Positions 18,680 to 28,057 of a stretch of 64,000 nt of DNA are shown piece after piece. The DNA is from Streptomyces sp. NBC_00440 (GTDB taxonomy: Bacteria > Actinomycetota > Actinomycetes > Streptomycetales > Streptomycetaceae): contig NZ_CP107921.1 of NCBI RefSeq assembly GCF_036014215.1, positions 8,119,501 through 8,183,500 on the forward strand, written 5' to 3'. Numbering within the stretch: position 1 is the first letter of the stretch; every line of letters begins with the position of its first letter. The position numbers and the translations under genes were made by a program. The notes under the pieces were generated by a model. The model saw only the letters and a list, made by a program, of their open reading frames with translations, made no database searches and was not told where the DNA came from.

Positions 18680-19525
18680 TCACTTCGGCCGGTCGGCGGT
18701 GACCAGCCAGGCGGTGCTGCGCAGTCGCAGCGCACCGGCCTCCTCGTGGCGGCGCAGAGTGTCCGTGAGCGTCTGACGGGCGCGCTCCTGGACCTCGGGC
18801 GCGACCTGGCTGACCAGATGATGTCCGGGGCCGGAACCGAGCAGGAAGGCGGCCGCGTCGTCGGCGTTCTGCCCCCATGTCCCGAACGCCTCCGTGTGCG
18901 CTGCGCCGATGTGCTCGAAACCGGCGGCGGCCATCACTTCGCAGGTACGGTCCGGGTCCGCCAGGGAGAACATTCCCGGGCTTCCCTGCGCACCGAACTC
19001 CCCCACGGGCAGCAGGTCGCGCAGTGCCGCGATGGCCTGGAGCCATTCATTGCCGTCGGCCGCTGTGGCGCAGACGAACGCCAAGCGGCCACCGGGGCGC
19101 AGAGCGCGTCCGATGTTGGCGAAGGCGGCGACGGGATCAGCGAAGAACATCACCCCGAAGCGGCTGATCGCGACGTCGAATGCGCCTGGTGCGAGGGCGT
19201 GGACCTGGGCGTCCCCTTCCTCGAAGGTCACATTGCCGAGGCCTTCGTGTTGTGCGGCCTCCCGTGCTCGCGCCAGCATCGGCGCCGACAGGTCCAGGCC
19301 CAGGGCCCGGCCGCTCCGAGCTCGGCGTGCGGCCAGCCTGGTCGTACTTCCGGCTCCGCAGCCGATGTCCAGGACGCGGTCGCCCTCTTCGATCGCGGCG
19401 GCGGTGAGCAGGGGTTCGTTGAAACCTCCGTTCACGGCGTCCCAGCGATCCTGGTTCTGGGCCCAGTGAGTGCCCTCGTAACCGTTCCACGTCTTCGCCT
19501 GACCGGTGTTGGCGATGTTCTGCAT
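18680..19525 (-). CDS. SAM-dependent methyltransferase (class I)
   Basis: A 281-residue class I methyltransferase. VLDIGCGAGSTTRLAA (about residues 50-65) is motif I, followed by LGLDLSAPMLARARE (motif II region), FDVAISRFGVMFF (motif IV) and ALRPGGRLAFVC (motif VI). This is the UbiE/Methyltransf_11-like small-molecule group; the substrate is unknown. AGGAGGTCCCGA before ATG 19525 is an excellent ribosome site and excludes upstream starts. Divergent TetR and paired operators at 19567-19601 indicate ligand-induced expression, as for many resistance or detoxification methyltransferases (inference). Confidence 0.9.
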   Translation of the reverse strand: MQNIANTGQAKTWNGYEGTHWAQNQDRWDAVNGGFNEPLLTAAAIEEGDRVLDIGCGAGSTTRLAARRARSGRALGLDLSAPMLARAREAAQHEGLGNVTFEEGDAQVHALAPGAFDVAISRFGVMFFADPVAAFANIGRALRPGGRLAFVCATAADGNEWLQAIAALRDLLPVGEFGAQGSPGMFSLADPDRTCEVMAAAGFEHIGAAHTEAFGTWGQNADDAAAFLLGSGPGHHLVSQVAPEVQERARQTLTDTLRRHEEAGALRLRSTAWLVTADRPK

Positions 19526-19566
19526 TCGGGACCTCCTGCTGGATGCTGCGCTTGCAGAGACTAGAA

Positions 19567-19601
19567 TGGGCATGCGCCCAAACGGTATGGGCGTGCGCCC
19601 A
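19567..19601. promoter_or_regulatory. Paired TetR operators in a divergent promoter
   Basis: TGGGCATGCGCCCA (19567-19580) and TGGGCGTGCGCCCA (19588-19601) are near-identical palindromes 21 bp apart, two helical turns. They sit 42 bp upstream of the methyltransferase start and 64 bp upstream of the TetR start. This is a classic arrangement for cooperative binding by two TetR dimers. Confidence 0.8.
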
Positions 19602-19664
19602 TACTGGCAATCCCCTTGTGCGCCGGTGCGCCGCATGACGTCATCCCGTACCAGGAGAGGCCCT

Positions 19665-20264
19665 ATGTCACCGCGTGGAGTGGCGATCCCCGACCTTCGT
19701 GAGCGGCTCTTCGACGCTGCGGAGCGGGTTCTGGCCCGCGAGGGCCCGGCGGCCCTGACCAGCCGGGCGATCACTGGCGAGGCGGGCTGCGCCAAGGGGC
19801 TGTTGCACGCTCACTTCGACGGACTCGACGAGTTCGTCGCCGAACTGTGCCTGAGCCGGTTCGCGCGCACTGCACAAGAAGCCGGGGAACTCCCGGGGCG
19901 AGCAGGGCATGCCACCGTGACCGACAACCTCACCGCGGCCGCGCTCGCACTTCTGACCTCCCTGGATCCCGCGGTCATCGGGGTCACCATGACCCGTCCC
20001 GCCACGTTCCTCCGGGTTCGCCAGGCGCTGGCGGGCGGCGCACCGGGATTCACAGCGATCCAGGATGCGATCAACGCCTACCTGGAGGCCGAACAGCGGC
20101 TCGGCCGCATCGCGGACAGCACTGACACCACCTCGGTCGCGCTTGCCCTCGTCGGTACCGTCCACCACCTCCTGATGACCAGCTGGTCCGGCACGCTGGA
20201 CCCCCAGGACCAGGCAAAGCGGCTGGTCGCCCTGCTTGTTGACGCGGACCCCAGCGGCAGTTGA
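19665..20264 (+). CDS. TetR-family transcriptional regulator
   Basis: A 199-residue TetR protein: residues 10-60 carry the helix-turn-helix (RLFDAAERVLAREGPAA, then GCAKGLLHAHFDGLDEF), and the rest is helical. CCAGGAGAGGCCCT before ATG 19665 fixes the start; an in-frame ATG at 19635 is less well placed. It diverges from the methyltransferase at 19525 and should bind the twin palindromes between them, repressing itself and the methyltransferase. Confidence 0.9.
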   Translation: MSPRGVAIPDLRERLFDAAERVLAREGPAALTSRAITGEAGCAKGLLHAHFDGLDEFVAELCLSRFARTAQEAGELPGRAGHATVTDNLTAAALALLTSLDPAVIGVTMTRPATFLRVRQALAGGAPGFTAIQDAINAYLEAEQRLGRIADSTDTTSVALALVGTVHHLLMTSWSGTLDPQDQAKRLVALLVDADPSGS

Positions 20265-20656
20265 CCGACGGCCTGCGATGGCGGAACATCGCGTACGGAT
20301 CCTGTCCTCCTGGCTGGTCGAACAGTGCCGGGCGGTGGGACTTGACGTCCGTCGCGAAGCAGCAGACCCCAGGGGAATGCGGATCCTGCACGCCGTAAAA
20401 CTCTGACAGCCCGCCCACCAGCGCGAACACCAGGTGGGCCGGCCGGGGAGCCGGTCAGCACGCGCAACGGGACGACGTCAGGCAACCGGTGGTGAGAGTT
20501 CCGCCGCCGGACCGGGACCCTGTGCTCCCACCGGCCTGGCGAGAAGCTCTACGCCACCTTGAGGGCGGTCTCCCCCGACCTGACGGCGGACCGACGGGTC
20601 TGGGTGCCCGGCGGACGTCAGTCCCGCTGTGTCCCCCCCCGGCCGGGGGTCTGTCG
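20265..20656. other. Intergenic region without a recognised gene
   Basis: About 390 bp between the TetR and GntR stops, which converge. Open frames run on both strands but none has a ribosome site or recognisable family sequence. A Pro/Arg-rich frame around 20520-20620 could be debris. No strong terminator hairpin was seen. Confidence 0.3.
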
Positions 20657-21436
20657 TCAGGTCCGCAGTCCGGGATGGACACGGGGGCGGGCGGGTGCCG
20701 TTCCGCCGTGCGGCTCGGCGAAGAGTTCCGGGCGGTTCGCCTGGATCGTCCCGGTGTCCTCGAAGACCCCCTGGAGATGTCCGCGCAACGCCTTCTCGGC
20801 GCTCCCGGCGTCGCGCTGCTCCAGTGCGTCAACCACCGCTGTGTGTTCGGCGATGAGGTTCTCGATGCGGTGGGGGAGGGGGAGGCTGAGGCGCCTGGCC
20901 CGGTCGAGGTGGGCCTTGGCGGTGGTGACCGTGCGCCACAGCGTGCGGTATCCGCTGGCTTCCATCAGACGGCGGTGGAACGCCTCGTCCTGTTCGAAGA
21001 ACGCGTCCGGGTCCGCGGTCGTGAGCGCTGCGCGCTGGGCGTCGAGGATGGCACGCAGAGCCGCGATGTCCTCGGCGTCGGCGCGCTCCACCGCCTCGCG
21101 CAGCGCGGCCAGTTCGAGCGCCTCGCGCATGAACTGGGCCTCCAGTACGGCGTCGACGCTGATGCGGGAGACGAACGTACCGAGCTTCGGGAAGACGTCG
21201 ACCAGCGATTCCTCGCCGAGCAGGATCAGGGCCTCGCGCACCGGGGTGCGGCTGACGTCGAGCTCGGTCGCGAGCTCGTTCTCGGAGAGCGGGGTGCCCG
21301 GCAGCAGCTCCAGGGAAGTGATCCGGGACCGCAGGAGTGCGTGCACGCGGACGCGGACCGACTCCTTCGCCGGCGCGGCCGGTGCGGCGGGAGTGCGGCG
21401 CGGGGTGGATCTTGTGGATCGCTGCGGGGCTGCCAT
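20657..21436 (-). CDS. GntR-family regulator (FadR/FCD type)
   Basis: A 259-residue regulator. After a basic Ala/Pro-rich lead, the winged helix-turn-helix runs from about residue 27 (VHALLRSRITSLELLPGTPL, then TELDVSRTPVREALILL). A C-terminal FCD effector domain follows, with metal-type His/Asp residues (DEAFHRRLME, LIAEHTAVVDAL). FCD regulators bind sugar acids and other carboxylates. The gene diverges from the hexuronate/aldonate operon at 21655 and has a 25-bp palindrome 34 bp upstream of its start, so it is the likely local repressor, with a uronate or aldonate intermediate as inducer (inference). Confidence 0.93.
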   Translation of the reverse strand: MAAPQRSTRSTPRRTPAAPAAPAKESVRVRVHALLRSRITSLELLPGTPLSENELATELDVSRTPVREALILLGEESLVDVFPKLGTFVSRISVDAVLEAQFMREALELAALREAVERADAEDIAALRAILDAQRAALTTADPDAFFEQDEAFHRRLMEASGYRTLWRTVTTAKAHLDRARRLSLPLPHRIENLIAEHTAVVDALEQRDAGSAEKALRGHLQGVFEDTGTIQANRPELFAEPHGGTAPARPRVHPGLRT

Positions 21437-21469
21437 GACGTCACCTTCTCACTTTCATCTGCGGAAATT

Positions 21470-21494
21470 CTTACATACAAGGCTTGTATGTAAG
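21470..21494. promoter_or_regulatory. 25-bp perfect palindrome, GntR operator
   Basis: CTTACATACAAG, one central G, then the exact complement CTTGTATGTAAG. It is AT-rich against its surroundings and placed between the divergent GntR gene and the hexuronate operon. The ATACAA/TTGTAT core resembles sites bound by FadR/FCD-type GntR proteins. Confidence 0.85.
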
Positions 21495-21601
21495 TCACCG
21501 AGAGGGTAGAAAATGTCGTCGGGAGTCCCCGTACCCCCTTCGGTCTCGCGAGTCGCAGCCCACCCCACCCGTACATCCCGTCCCCGCACGAAGGAGCCGC
21601 C

Positions 21602-21658
21602 GTGCCCGATGTCCACGACGCCTCCGACCGGCCAATGGCGACCGGAGGTCCCCGATGA
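21602..21658 (+). CDS. Short upstream ORF coupled to the MFS gene
   Basis: AAGGAG stands 5 bases before GTG 21602, which opens an 18-codon frame (MPDVHDASDRPMATGGPR) whose TGA overlaps the ATG of the transporter (ATGA at 21655-21658). The ribosome site, spacing and stop/start overlap suggest a leader peptide that couples translation, and not a random frame. It is not homologous to anything I know. Confidence 0.5.
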   Translation: MPDVHDASDRPMATGGPR

Positions 21659-23010
21659 CGACGCACCCCGTCACCGAAACCGAGGCCACACAGGCCTCCC
21701 CAGGCACGGCCCACCCCACCCGGCCCCGAGGCCGTGGCAAGAACGTCCGTTGGAGCATCGCCCTGCTGTGCTTCGGCGGTCTCGCGGTCAACTACCTCGA
21801 CCGCTCCACGCTCAGCGTCGCGCTGCCCACCATGTCGAAGGACCTGCACATAGGACCGGAGACCCAGGGCTTCATCCTCAGCGCCTTCTTCCTCACCTAC
21901 GCGCTGTGCCAACTGCCCGCCGGTGCGCTGCTCGACAGGTTCGGCGTCAAGAGGGTCTTTGCCATCGGCGCCATCTGGTGGTCGGTCGCTACCGTCGGTA
22001 TGGGCCTGGTGCGTGGCGTCGGCACACTGGTCGGGGCGCGCCTGTTGCTCGGCGCGGGCGAGGCCGCCGGCTACCCGGCCCCCGCCAAAGCGGTCTCGCG
22101 CTGGTTCCCGCGGCACGAGCGGACCCTTGCCAACAGTGTCTGGGACAACGGTGCCCGGGTCGGCACCGCCATCGCGCTGCCGCTCGTCACCCTGCTCGTC
22201 TCCGCCTTCCACTGGCGCGTCGCCTTCATCTCCTGCGGTCTGCTCGGCTTCCTGTGGATCATCGGCTGGTGGCGGCTGTACCACGAGCCCGCCGACCACC
22301 CGAAGCTCACCGGTGAGGAGCGCGCCTACATCGAGGCGGGCGGCGCCCGCGTCGAGGAGACCCCCGCCGAGAGCGCGGCCGCCGCACAGGTGCGCTGGCG
22401 CGACCTGTTCCGGTACCGGACGGTCTGGGGCATGATGCTCGGCTTCTTCTGCCTCAACTACGTCGTCTACTTCTTCATCACCTGGTTCCCCAGCTACCTC
22501 GTCGACGAGCGCGGTTTCGATCTCCTCAAGCTCGGCTTCTTCGGGACGGTCCCGGGGCTGGTAGCCATCGCCGGTTCGCTGCTCGGCGGCTTCACCGCCG
22601 ACCGGCTCCTGCGCAAGGGCTGGTCCACCACCAAGGTCCGCAAGACCTGCCTGGTCTCCGGCACGCTCTGCTCATCCGTGATCGCCCTCGCGGTCGTCGT
22701 GCCGACCGCGGCCGGCGCCCTCGCGCTGCTCTCGCTCAGCTATGCGTCGCTGACCTTCGCCACCGCGTCCGTCGCCTCGCTGCCCGCCGACGTCGCACCC
22801 ACCGCCGGGCACGTCGCTTCCCTCGCCGGCATCCAGAACTTCGCCTCGAACGTGGCGGGCGCTCTCGGCCCGATCGTCACCGGCTACCTGCTGGCGTCGT
22901 CCGGCGGCTCCTACCTCGTGCCGCTGCTCGTCTCCGGTGCCCTCTCGATCGTCGGCGCCCTCACCTACGCGTTCGTGATCAAGAGCGTCGAACCGCTGCA
23001 GGCCCGTTAG
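21655..23010 (+). CDS. MFS transporter, anion:cation symporter (hexuronate/aldonate type)
   Basis: The 451-residue protein has 12 hydrophobic helices. RWSIALLCFGGLAVNYLDRSTLSVA at its start is the ACS-family TM1 signature shared with ExuT, GudP and D-galactonate carriers, and LLDRFGVKRVFAIGA is motif A. These carriers import sugar acids with protons. The ATG at 21655 has GGAGG 7 bases upstream. As first full gene of the operon, before three enzymes of L-gulonate/fructuronate/mannonate metabolism, its cargo is most likely an aldonate or uronate (inference). Confidence 0.9.
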   Translation: MTTHPVTETEATQASPGTAHPTRPRGRGKNVRWSIALLCFGGLAVNYLDRSTLSVALPTMSKDLHIGPETQGFILSAFFLTYALCQLPAGALLDRFGVKRVFAIGAIWWSVATVGMGLVRGVGTLVGARLLLGAGEAAGYPAPAKAVSRWFPRHERTLANSVWDNGARVGTAIALPLVTLLVSAFHWRVAFISCGLLGFLWIIGWWRLYHEPADHPKLTGEERAYIEAGGARVEETPAESAAAAQVRWRDLFRYRTVWGMMLGFFCLNYVVYFFITWFPSYLVDERGFDLLKLGFFGTVPGLVAIAGSLLGGFTADRLLRKGWSTTKVRKTCLVSGTLCSSVIALAVVVPTAAGALALLSLSYASLTFATASVASLPADVAPTAGHVASLAGIQNFASNVAGALGPIVTGYLLASSGGSYLVPLLVSGALSIVGALTYAFVIKSVEPLQAR

Positions 23011-23059
23011 TTCCGGAGTTCCGGCCCGCCCCCACCCGTACGACAGAAAGGCTCGCCCC

Positions 23060-24118
23060 GTGGACAGGACCACGCACCGCGCCGCCGTGCTGCACGGACC
23101 CAAGGACCTGCGCATCGAAGACCGGCCGCTGCCCGAGCCCGCGGCGGGTGAGGTCCTCGTCGCCGTCCGCGCGGTCGGGCTGTGCGGCTCGGACCTGCAC
23201 TACTACGCCCATGGCGAGAACGGTCCGAACGTGCTGCGGCAACCCACCGTGCTCGGTCACGAACCTGCCGGTGTCGTCGTCGGGCGAGGCGCGGGCGCGG
23301 TCGATCTGCCGCACGGCATGGCCGTCGCGGTCGAGCCCGCGCGCCCCTGCGGACGCTGCGCCCTGTGCCGCGCAGGACGCTACAACCTCTGCCCCCTGGG
23401 CACCTGCTTCGGCTCCCCGCCCACCGACGGCGCGCTCGCCGAGTACGTATGCGTTCCGGGAGACTTCGTGCACCCGCTGCCCGCGACCATGGACATACGG
23501 CTCGGTGCGCTCGTCGAGCCGCTCGCCGTGGCCGTGCACGCCGTCCGGCGCAGTGGGCTCCAACCGGGCGCGCGGGTCCTGGTCACAGGAGCCGGGCCGA
23601 TCGGCGTGCTGGTCGCGCAGGTCGCCGCCGCGTCGGGGGCCGGATCCGTTACGGTGTCCGATGTGGCCGCTGCCCGGCGGGAGTTCGCCGCCCGGCACGG
23701 CATGGCGACCGTGGACGCCGCCGACCTCACGCCTGACCCGGAGCGGGCGCACGCCCTCGCCGACCCGGACGGCTACGACCTCGTCCTGGACTGCTCCGGC
23801 GTCGGACCCGCCCTGGTGTCAGGGATCCGTGCCCTGCGCCCGGGCGGCACCGCGGTCGTCGTCGGCAACCCGAACCGGCCACTCACCGACCTCCCGCTGG
23901 CCTGGATGCAGCGCCAGGAGCTGTCCTTGGTCACCTCCTTCCGGTACGCGTCCGGGGACTTCCCGGCCGCTGTCCGGCTCGCCGCGTCCGGCCGGATCCA
24001 GCTGGCCGAACTGGTCACCGCCGTCTTCCCGTTGGAGCGGGCCGCTGAGGCCCTCGATACCGCACTCACCGACCGCACACAGCTCAAAGTCCTGATCGAG
24101 CCGGGTGGCGAGGTCTGA
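23060..24118 (+). CDS. Zn-dependent alcohol dehydrogenase, L-idonate/L-gulonate 5-dehydrogenase type
   Basis: The 352-residue medium-chain dehydrogenase shows VGLCGSDLHYYAHGENG (catalytic Zn Cys and the sugar-acid/polyol-type loop), LGHEPAGVVV (Zn His-Glu) and four structural-Zn Cys in CGRCALCRAGRYNLC. The NAD-binding VLVTGAGPIGVLVAQVAA lies near residue 175. It resembles sorbitol, L-idonate 5- and L-gulonate 5-dehydrogenases. Next to fructuronate reductase and ManD, oxidation of L-gulonate to D-fructuronate is the most coherent role (inference). GTG 23060 follows GAAAGG by 10 bases; the gene ends 2 bp before the next start. Confidence 0.85.
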   Translation: MDRTTHRAAVLHGPKDLRIEDRPLPEPAAGEVLVAVRAVGLCGSDLHYYAHGENGPNVLRQPTVLGHEPAGVVVGRGAGAVDLPHGMAVAVEPARPCGRCALCRAGRYNLCPLGTCFGSPPTDGALAEYVCVPGDFVHPLPATMDIRLGALVEPLAVAVHAVRRSGLQPGARVLVTGAGPIGVLVAQVAAASGAGSVTVSDVAAARREFAARHGMATVDAADLTPDPERAHALADPDGYDLVLDCSGVGPALVSGIRALRPGGTAVVVGNPNRPLTDLPLAWMQRQELSLVTSFRYASGDFPAAVRLAASGRIQLAELVTAVFPLERAAEALDTALTDRTQLKVLIEPGGEV

Positions 24119-24120
24119 CC

Positions 24121-25623
24121 ATGGACATCCGCACCCTGCCCCGCCTCTCCCGAACGTGCCTGCCCGTCCCCGGTCTCACACTGCCGCCGAGCCTGCCCGA
24201 GCCCGGCATCGTCCACCTGGGTCTCGGCAACTTCCACCGCGCCCACCAGGCCGTCTACACCGCCGACGCGCTGCGCCACGCCGATGGGCCCTGGGGCATC
24301 ACCGGAGTATCCACGAGCCCCGGCCGCGGGACCCGCCCGGTACTCACCGGCATGGCCGAACAGAGCGGCCTGTACACGGTGTTGACGTTGCGCCGCGACG
24401 GCGGCGTCGCGGCCGAAGTCCCCGGTGTGCACCACCCCGGCCTCGCCGCCGACGGGCAGGGCGCCGATGTCGTCGCCGCGATCGGCAGCACCAGGACCCG
24501 CATCGTCTCCCTCACGGTGACCGAGAAGGGCTACACCTTCGGCCCCGACGGACACCTCGACCTCGACGACCCGCTGGTCCGCGCCGACCTGACAGGCACC
24601 ACCCCCCGGACCGCGCTCGGCCTCACCGTGCGCGGGTTGCAGCAGCGGCTACGCACGGGCGCCGCACCCGTCACGGTCCTGTGCTGCGACAACCTCATGG
24701 ACAACGGTAGCCAACTCCGCTGCCTGATCAGCGAGTTCATCGCCGCACTGCCCGCCGCCGAACGCGAAGACCTCCAGGCGTACGTCGACACGTCCGTGTC
24801 CACACCGAGCACCATGGTCGACCGGATCGCGCCCGCCACCACCGACGAGCACCGCACCCTGGTCGCCCGCGCGTTCGGCGTCCGTGACACCGTGCCGGTG
24901 CCGGCCGAGCCGTACAGACTGTGGGTGATGCAGGACGACTTCCGTGCAGGCCGGCCCGCCTGGGAGGCCACGGGCGCCGTCTTCACCGATGACGTGGCCC
25001 CGTACGAACTGATGAAGCTGCGCCTGCTCAACGGCGCGCACTCGCTCCTCGCCTACCTGGGCCTGTTGCGAGGCCATCGCTCCATCGATCAGGCCGTCAC
25101 CGACGACCTGATCGGCACCGCAGTCGAGGCGGCCATGGGGGACGAGATCCTGCCGACCGTCACCGAACCGCAGGGCATGCCGGGCAAGGCGTATGTCGCC
25201 GAACTCCTCGAACGCTTCGCCAACCCGGCCCTCGGCCACCGCACCGCCCAGGTCGCCTCCGACGGCTCACTGAAGATCCCGGTGCGCTGGGCGGGTGTCA
25301 TCGAGGAGTCGCTGGCCGCCGGGCGTGTGCCGCGCGTGCTCGCCCTCGGCGTTGCCGCGTACGTGCGCATCGTCACCGGCGGCGCCGACGCCTACGACGA
25401 GCAGGTGCTCGGCACGGTCCACGACGCAGCACGGGTGCGCCTGGCCGAACTGACCCGGCGCGCTCCTGAACCCGGCGAGGCGGCGAGACTGATCCTCGCC
25501 GAGGGCGGACTGCTGCCCCAACAGGCAGCTCGGGACGGTGCGTTCGCGAGCGCCGTGACGGAGGCTGCGCGGACACTGCACACACATGGAGCCGAAGCCG
25601 CCCTGCGCTGGGCCCGCACCTGA
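24121..25623 (+). CDS. uxuB: Mannitol-dehydrogenase family oxidoreductase, D-fructuronate reductase/D-mannonate oxidoreductase type
   Basis: A 500-residue polyol-specific long-chain dehydrogenase. [17 protein letters not shown] near residue 30 is the family N-terminal NAD-binding motif, CCDNLMDNG is the conserved central segment, and [17 protein letters not shown] contains the catalytic Lys-containing K-x(5)-N-x(2)-H motif. Members interconvert D-fructuronate and D-mannonate (UxuB), tagaturonate and altronate, or fructose and mannitol. The neighbouring mannonate dehydratase selects the UxuB reaction. It starts 2 bp after the dehydrogenase stop, so translation is almost certainly coupled. Confidence 0.88.
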   Translation: MDIRTLPRLSRTCLPVPGLTLPPSLPEPGIVHLGLGNFHRAHQAVYTADALRHADGPWGITGVSTSPGRGTRPVLTGMAEQSGLYTVLTLRRDGGVAAEVPGVHHPGLAADGQGADVVAAIGSTRTRIVSLTVTEKGYTFGPDGHLDLDDPLVRADLTGTTPRTALGLTVRGLQQRLRTGAAPVTVLCCDNLMDNGSQLRCLISEFIAALPAAEREDLQAYVDTSVSTPSTMVDRIAPATTDEHRTLVARAFGVRDTVPVPAEPYRLWVMQDDFRAGRPAWEATGAVFTDDVAPYELMKLRLLNGAHSLLAYLGLLRGHRSIDQAVTDDLIGTAVEAAMGDEILPTVTEPQGMPGKAYVAELLERFANPALGHRTAQVASDGSLKIPVRWAGVIEESLAAGRVPRVLALGVAAYVRIVTGGADAYDEQVLGTVHDAARVRLAELTRRAPEPGEAARLILAEGGLLPQQAARDGAFASAVTEAARTLHTHGAEAALRWART

Positions 25624-25724
25624 AGCCGGTGCCGACCGCCGCCCCGTGCGGCGGCCGGCATCACCCGCACTTTCACCCCGCCCTACGAAGCGACCTTCCC
25701 GTCCAACGAAAAGAACGGCACCCC

Positions 25725-26939
25725 ATGGCCACGATCACCTCAGCCGAGGTCTTTGTCACCTGCCCCGGCCGCAACTACGTCACCCTGAAGATCACCACTT
25801 CCGACGGCGTCACCGGCATCGGCGACGCCACCCTCAACGGCCGTGAGCTGTCAGTCGCCTCCTACCTGCGCGACCACGTCTGCCCGACCCTCATCGGCAA
25901 GGACCCGGCGCGCATCGAGCACCTGTGGCAGTACCTGTACAAGGGGGCCTACTGGCGGCGCGGCCCGGTCACCATGACCGCCATCGCCGCCGTCGACGTC
26001 GCCCTGTGGGACATCAAGGGCAAGGTCGCTGGCCTGCCCGTGTACCAGCTGCTCGGTGGCGCGGCCCGTGACGGCGTCACCGTCTACGGCCACGCCAGCG
26101 GCAACACGATCTCCGAACTCCTCGACGACGTAAGGCGCTTCCTCGACAAGGGCTTCCGCGCGGTGCGCGCGCAGGCGGCGGTGCCGGGGCTGGAGCGGGT
26201 CTACGGCATGCGTAAGGGAGACGGTGCGACATATGAGCCTGCCGATGGCGCTCTTCCCACCGAGGAAGTCTGGGACACGGGCGCCTACGTGGACTTCGTG
26301 CCGACGTACATGGCCGCTGTCCGCGAGGAGTTCGGCTACGGCTTCCAGCTCCTGCACGACGTGCACCACCGGCTCACCCCGATCGAGGCGGGCCGGCTCG
26401 GCAAGTCCCTGGAGCCGTACCGCCTGTTCTGGATCGAGGACCCGACTCCGGCCGAGGACCAGGAGGCGTTCCGTCTGATCCGCCAGCACACCACGACGCC
26501 GCTCGCGGTCGGCGAGATCTTCAACTCCATCTGGGACTGCCAGCACCTGATCACCAACCGGCTGATCGACTACGTCCGCACCTCCGTCTCCCACGCGGGC
26601 GGCATCACCCACCTCCGTAGGATCTTCTCTCTGGCGGAGCTGTACGGGGTGCGCTCCGGCTCACACGGCGCGGGTGACCTCTCCCCGGCCTCGCTCGCCG
26701 CAGCACTCCACGTCGACCTGTCCGTCCCGAACTTCGGCATGCAGGAGTACATGGCCCATCTGCCGGGCTACGAGAAGGTGTTCCACACCTCCTGGACGTT
26801 CGAGGACGGCCTGATGCACCCCGGCGACGAGCCCGGCATCGGCGTCGAGTTCGACGAGACGGCAGCTGCCAAGTTCCCGTACGAGCGCAAGTACCTGCCG
26901 GTCAACCGCTTGCGAGACGGTTCCGTTCACGACTGGTGA
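25725..26939 (+). CDS. manD: D-mannonate dehydratase family protein ManD (enolase superfamily)
   Basis: The 404-residue product has the length and layout of Man[21 protein letters not shown] starts the capping domain and [12 protein letters not shown] contains the ManD-type active-site loop. Metal and acid-base residues sit in [20 protein letters not shown] and [10 protein letters not shown], with [11 protein letters not shown] near the C-terminus. ManD converts D-mannonate (some also D-gluconate) to 2-keto-3-deoxygluconate. The last motif reads HGAGD where HGP(T/S)D is common; variation here has been linked to dehydratase efficiency, so activity should be tested. No KDG kinase or aldolase follows. 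ATG 25725 is chosen by family N-terminus. It ends 12 bp from the convergent HAD gene. Confidence 0.92.
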   Translation: MATITSAEVFVTCPGRNYVTLKITTSDGVTGIGDATLNGRELSVASYLRDHVCPTLIGKDPARIEHLWQYLYKGAYWRRGPVTMTAIAAVDVALWDIKGKVAGLPVYQLLGGAARDGVTVYGHASGNTISELLDDVRRFLDKGFRAVRAQAAVPGLERVYGMRKGDGATYEPADGALPTEEVWDTGAYVDFVPTYMAAVREEFGYGFQLLHDVHHRLTPIEAGRLGKSLEPYRLFWIEDPTPAEDQEAFRLIRQHTTTPLAVGEIFNSIWDCQHLITNRLIDYVRTSVSHAGGITHLRRIFSLAELYGVRSGSHGAGDLSPASLAAALHVDLSVPNFGMQEYMAHLPGYEKVFHTSWTFEDGLMHPGDEPGIGVEFDETAAAKFPYERKYLPVNRLRDGSVHDW

Positions 26940-26951
26940 GTGCTGGTGCTT

Positions 26952-27644
26952 CTATGGTGTGGCCAGGGCGTGGGTGAGTTCGGTGAGGTTGTTCGTGTGC
27001 CAGTTAAAGGTGTCGGTTTTGCTCGGGGGGTTTCCGGTGGGTCGGTGGATGTAGGCGGTCAGTATTCCGTGGCTCTGGGCTCCGCGCAGGTCCCAGGCGT
27101 GTGCGGCAACCATGAGGACGTGTTGGGGTGGGCATTGCGCGGCGTTGAGCGCGAGTTGGTACACCTGGGGCGCGGGTTTGTAGGCCTGGGCGTCTTCGGC
27201 TGAGAGGGCTTGGTGCCAGCGGAGACCGGCGTGCGCGTTGAGGCGCAGCAGGCATGCACGGCTGGCGTGGGTGAGGGCGAGTACCGGGAAGTGCGCGGCG
27301 AGGCTGGCGAGCGCGGTGGGGGAGTCGTTCCAGGGTTTCATGCGCTGGCTTGCTGTCGCGAGTTGTTCGATGGTGTCGGGGTCGGTGAGGCCCGAGCGGG
27401 CGGCTACGTGGTGGGCTGCTTCGCGGTCGATGATGTCGGAGTTGGCGTAGGGGCGGGTCCCTTCGTGGATACGTTGCTGTTCGTTGGCGACGTGGTGCTG
27501 CCATACGGTGAGGAGTTGGTCGATGGTCGTGTCGTCGGCTGCGGGTAGTGCGTTGCGGATGGCTGTTCGCAGGCTGCCCGGTTCGTCGACCATGGTGCCG
27601 AGGACGTCGAAGACGATGGCTTCGATGTTGTTCGCCCGGTCCAT
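26952..27644 (-). CDS. HAD-superfamily hydrolase, haloacid dehalogenase type II-like
   Basis: A 230-residue HAD protein: EAIVFDVLGTMVDEPG holds the nucleophilic Asp with the type II haloacid-dehalogenase spacing, FPVLALTHASRACL is motif II, and AQAYKPAPQVYQLA has the motif III Lys. MVAAHAWDLRGAQSHG is the type II motif IV, where dehalogenases usually have SSNxWD. Substrate could be a haloacid or phosphate ester; it is not the acireductone synthase MtnC, which has a different pattern. GGGGAGGCCCC precedes ATG 27644. Third positions contain more A/T than in neighbouring operons, suggesting transferred DNA. Its promoter faces the TetR gene 488 bp away. Confidence 0.85.
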   Translation of the reverse strand: MDRANNIEAIVFDVLGTMVDEPGSLRTAIRNALPAADDTTIDQLLTVWQHHVANEQQRIHEGTRPYANSDIIDREAAHHVAARSGLTDPDTIEQLATASQRMKPWNDSPTALASLAAHFPVLALTHASRACLLRLNAHAGLRWHQALSAEDAQAYKPAPQVYQLALNAAQCPPQHVLMVAAHAWDLRGAQSHGILTAYIHRPTGNPPSKTDTFNWHTNNLTELTHALATP

Positions 27645-28057
27645 GGGGCCTCCCCATTGTGGTGTTCTGGATTGTGGAAATCGGGTGTGCTGTGGCCTGA
27701 AGTGTTTTACTGCGGCACGGTGTTGGTGAGTTGTGCCCAGGTGGTCGTGCCCGGCGATATTCCGGTAGAGCGGTGACCGTGTACAGCCTGGTCGGGTCCG
27801 GCGGTCGGGGAACGGCATTACACCGTCGGCGGCGTGTCGCCACCCTGGGTGTCGGCGGGAATGGTTCCGCCGCCGAAGGGTGGGTGTCCAATTTCCATTG
27901 GTTTGCGCATGGATGGCGCATGGGGTAGCTGACCCGGTGCCGGGGGCAGGGGAGAGTGGTGTGGTTCCGTCGCTTTGGGCACCGGGCGGGGCGGGTTCCG
28001 TCCGTGGTCCCGGTTATTTGTGCCGGGATTCCGGGGCGGTGCGACAACTGTCGTAAG
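27645..28057. other. Long divergent intergenic region
   Basis: About 410 bp of lower-GC sequence between the HAD gene and the TetR operator. CCAAT-N4-ATTGG (27888-27901) is a small palindrome. No gene with a ribosome site was found. Confidence 0.3.

Noticed and set aside
26952..27644. HAD gene as the missing acireductone synthase (mtnC)
   Set aside because: Its motifs (FDVLGT, AAHAWD) are of the haloacid dehalogenase type II group, and it is 6 kb from the mtn-like genes with its own promoter.
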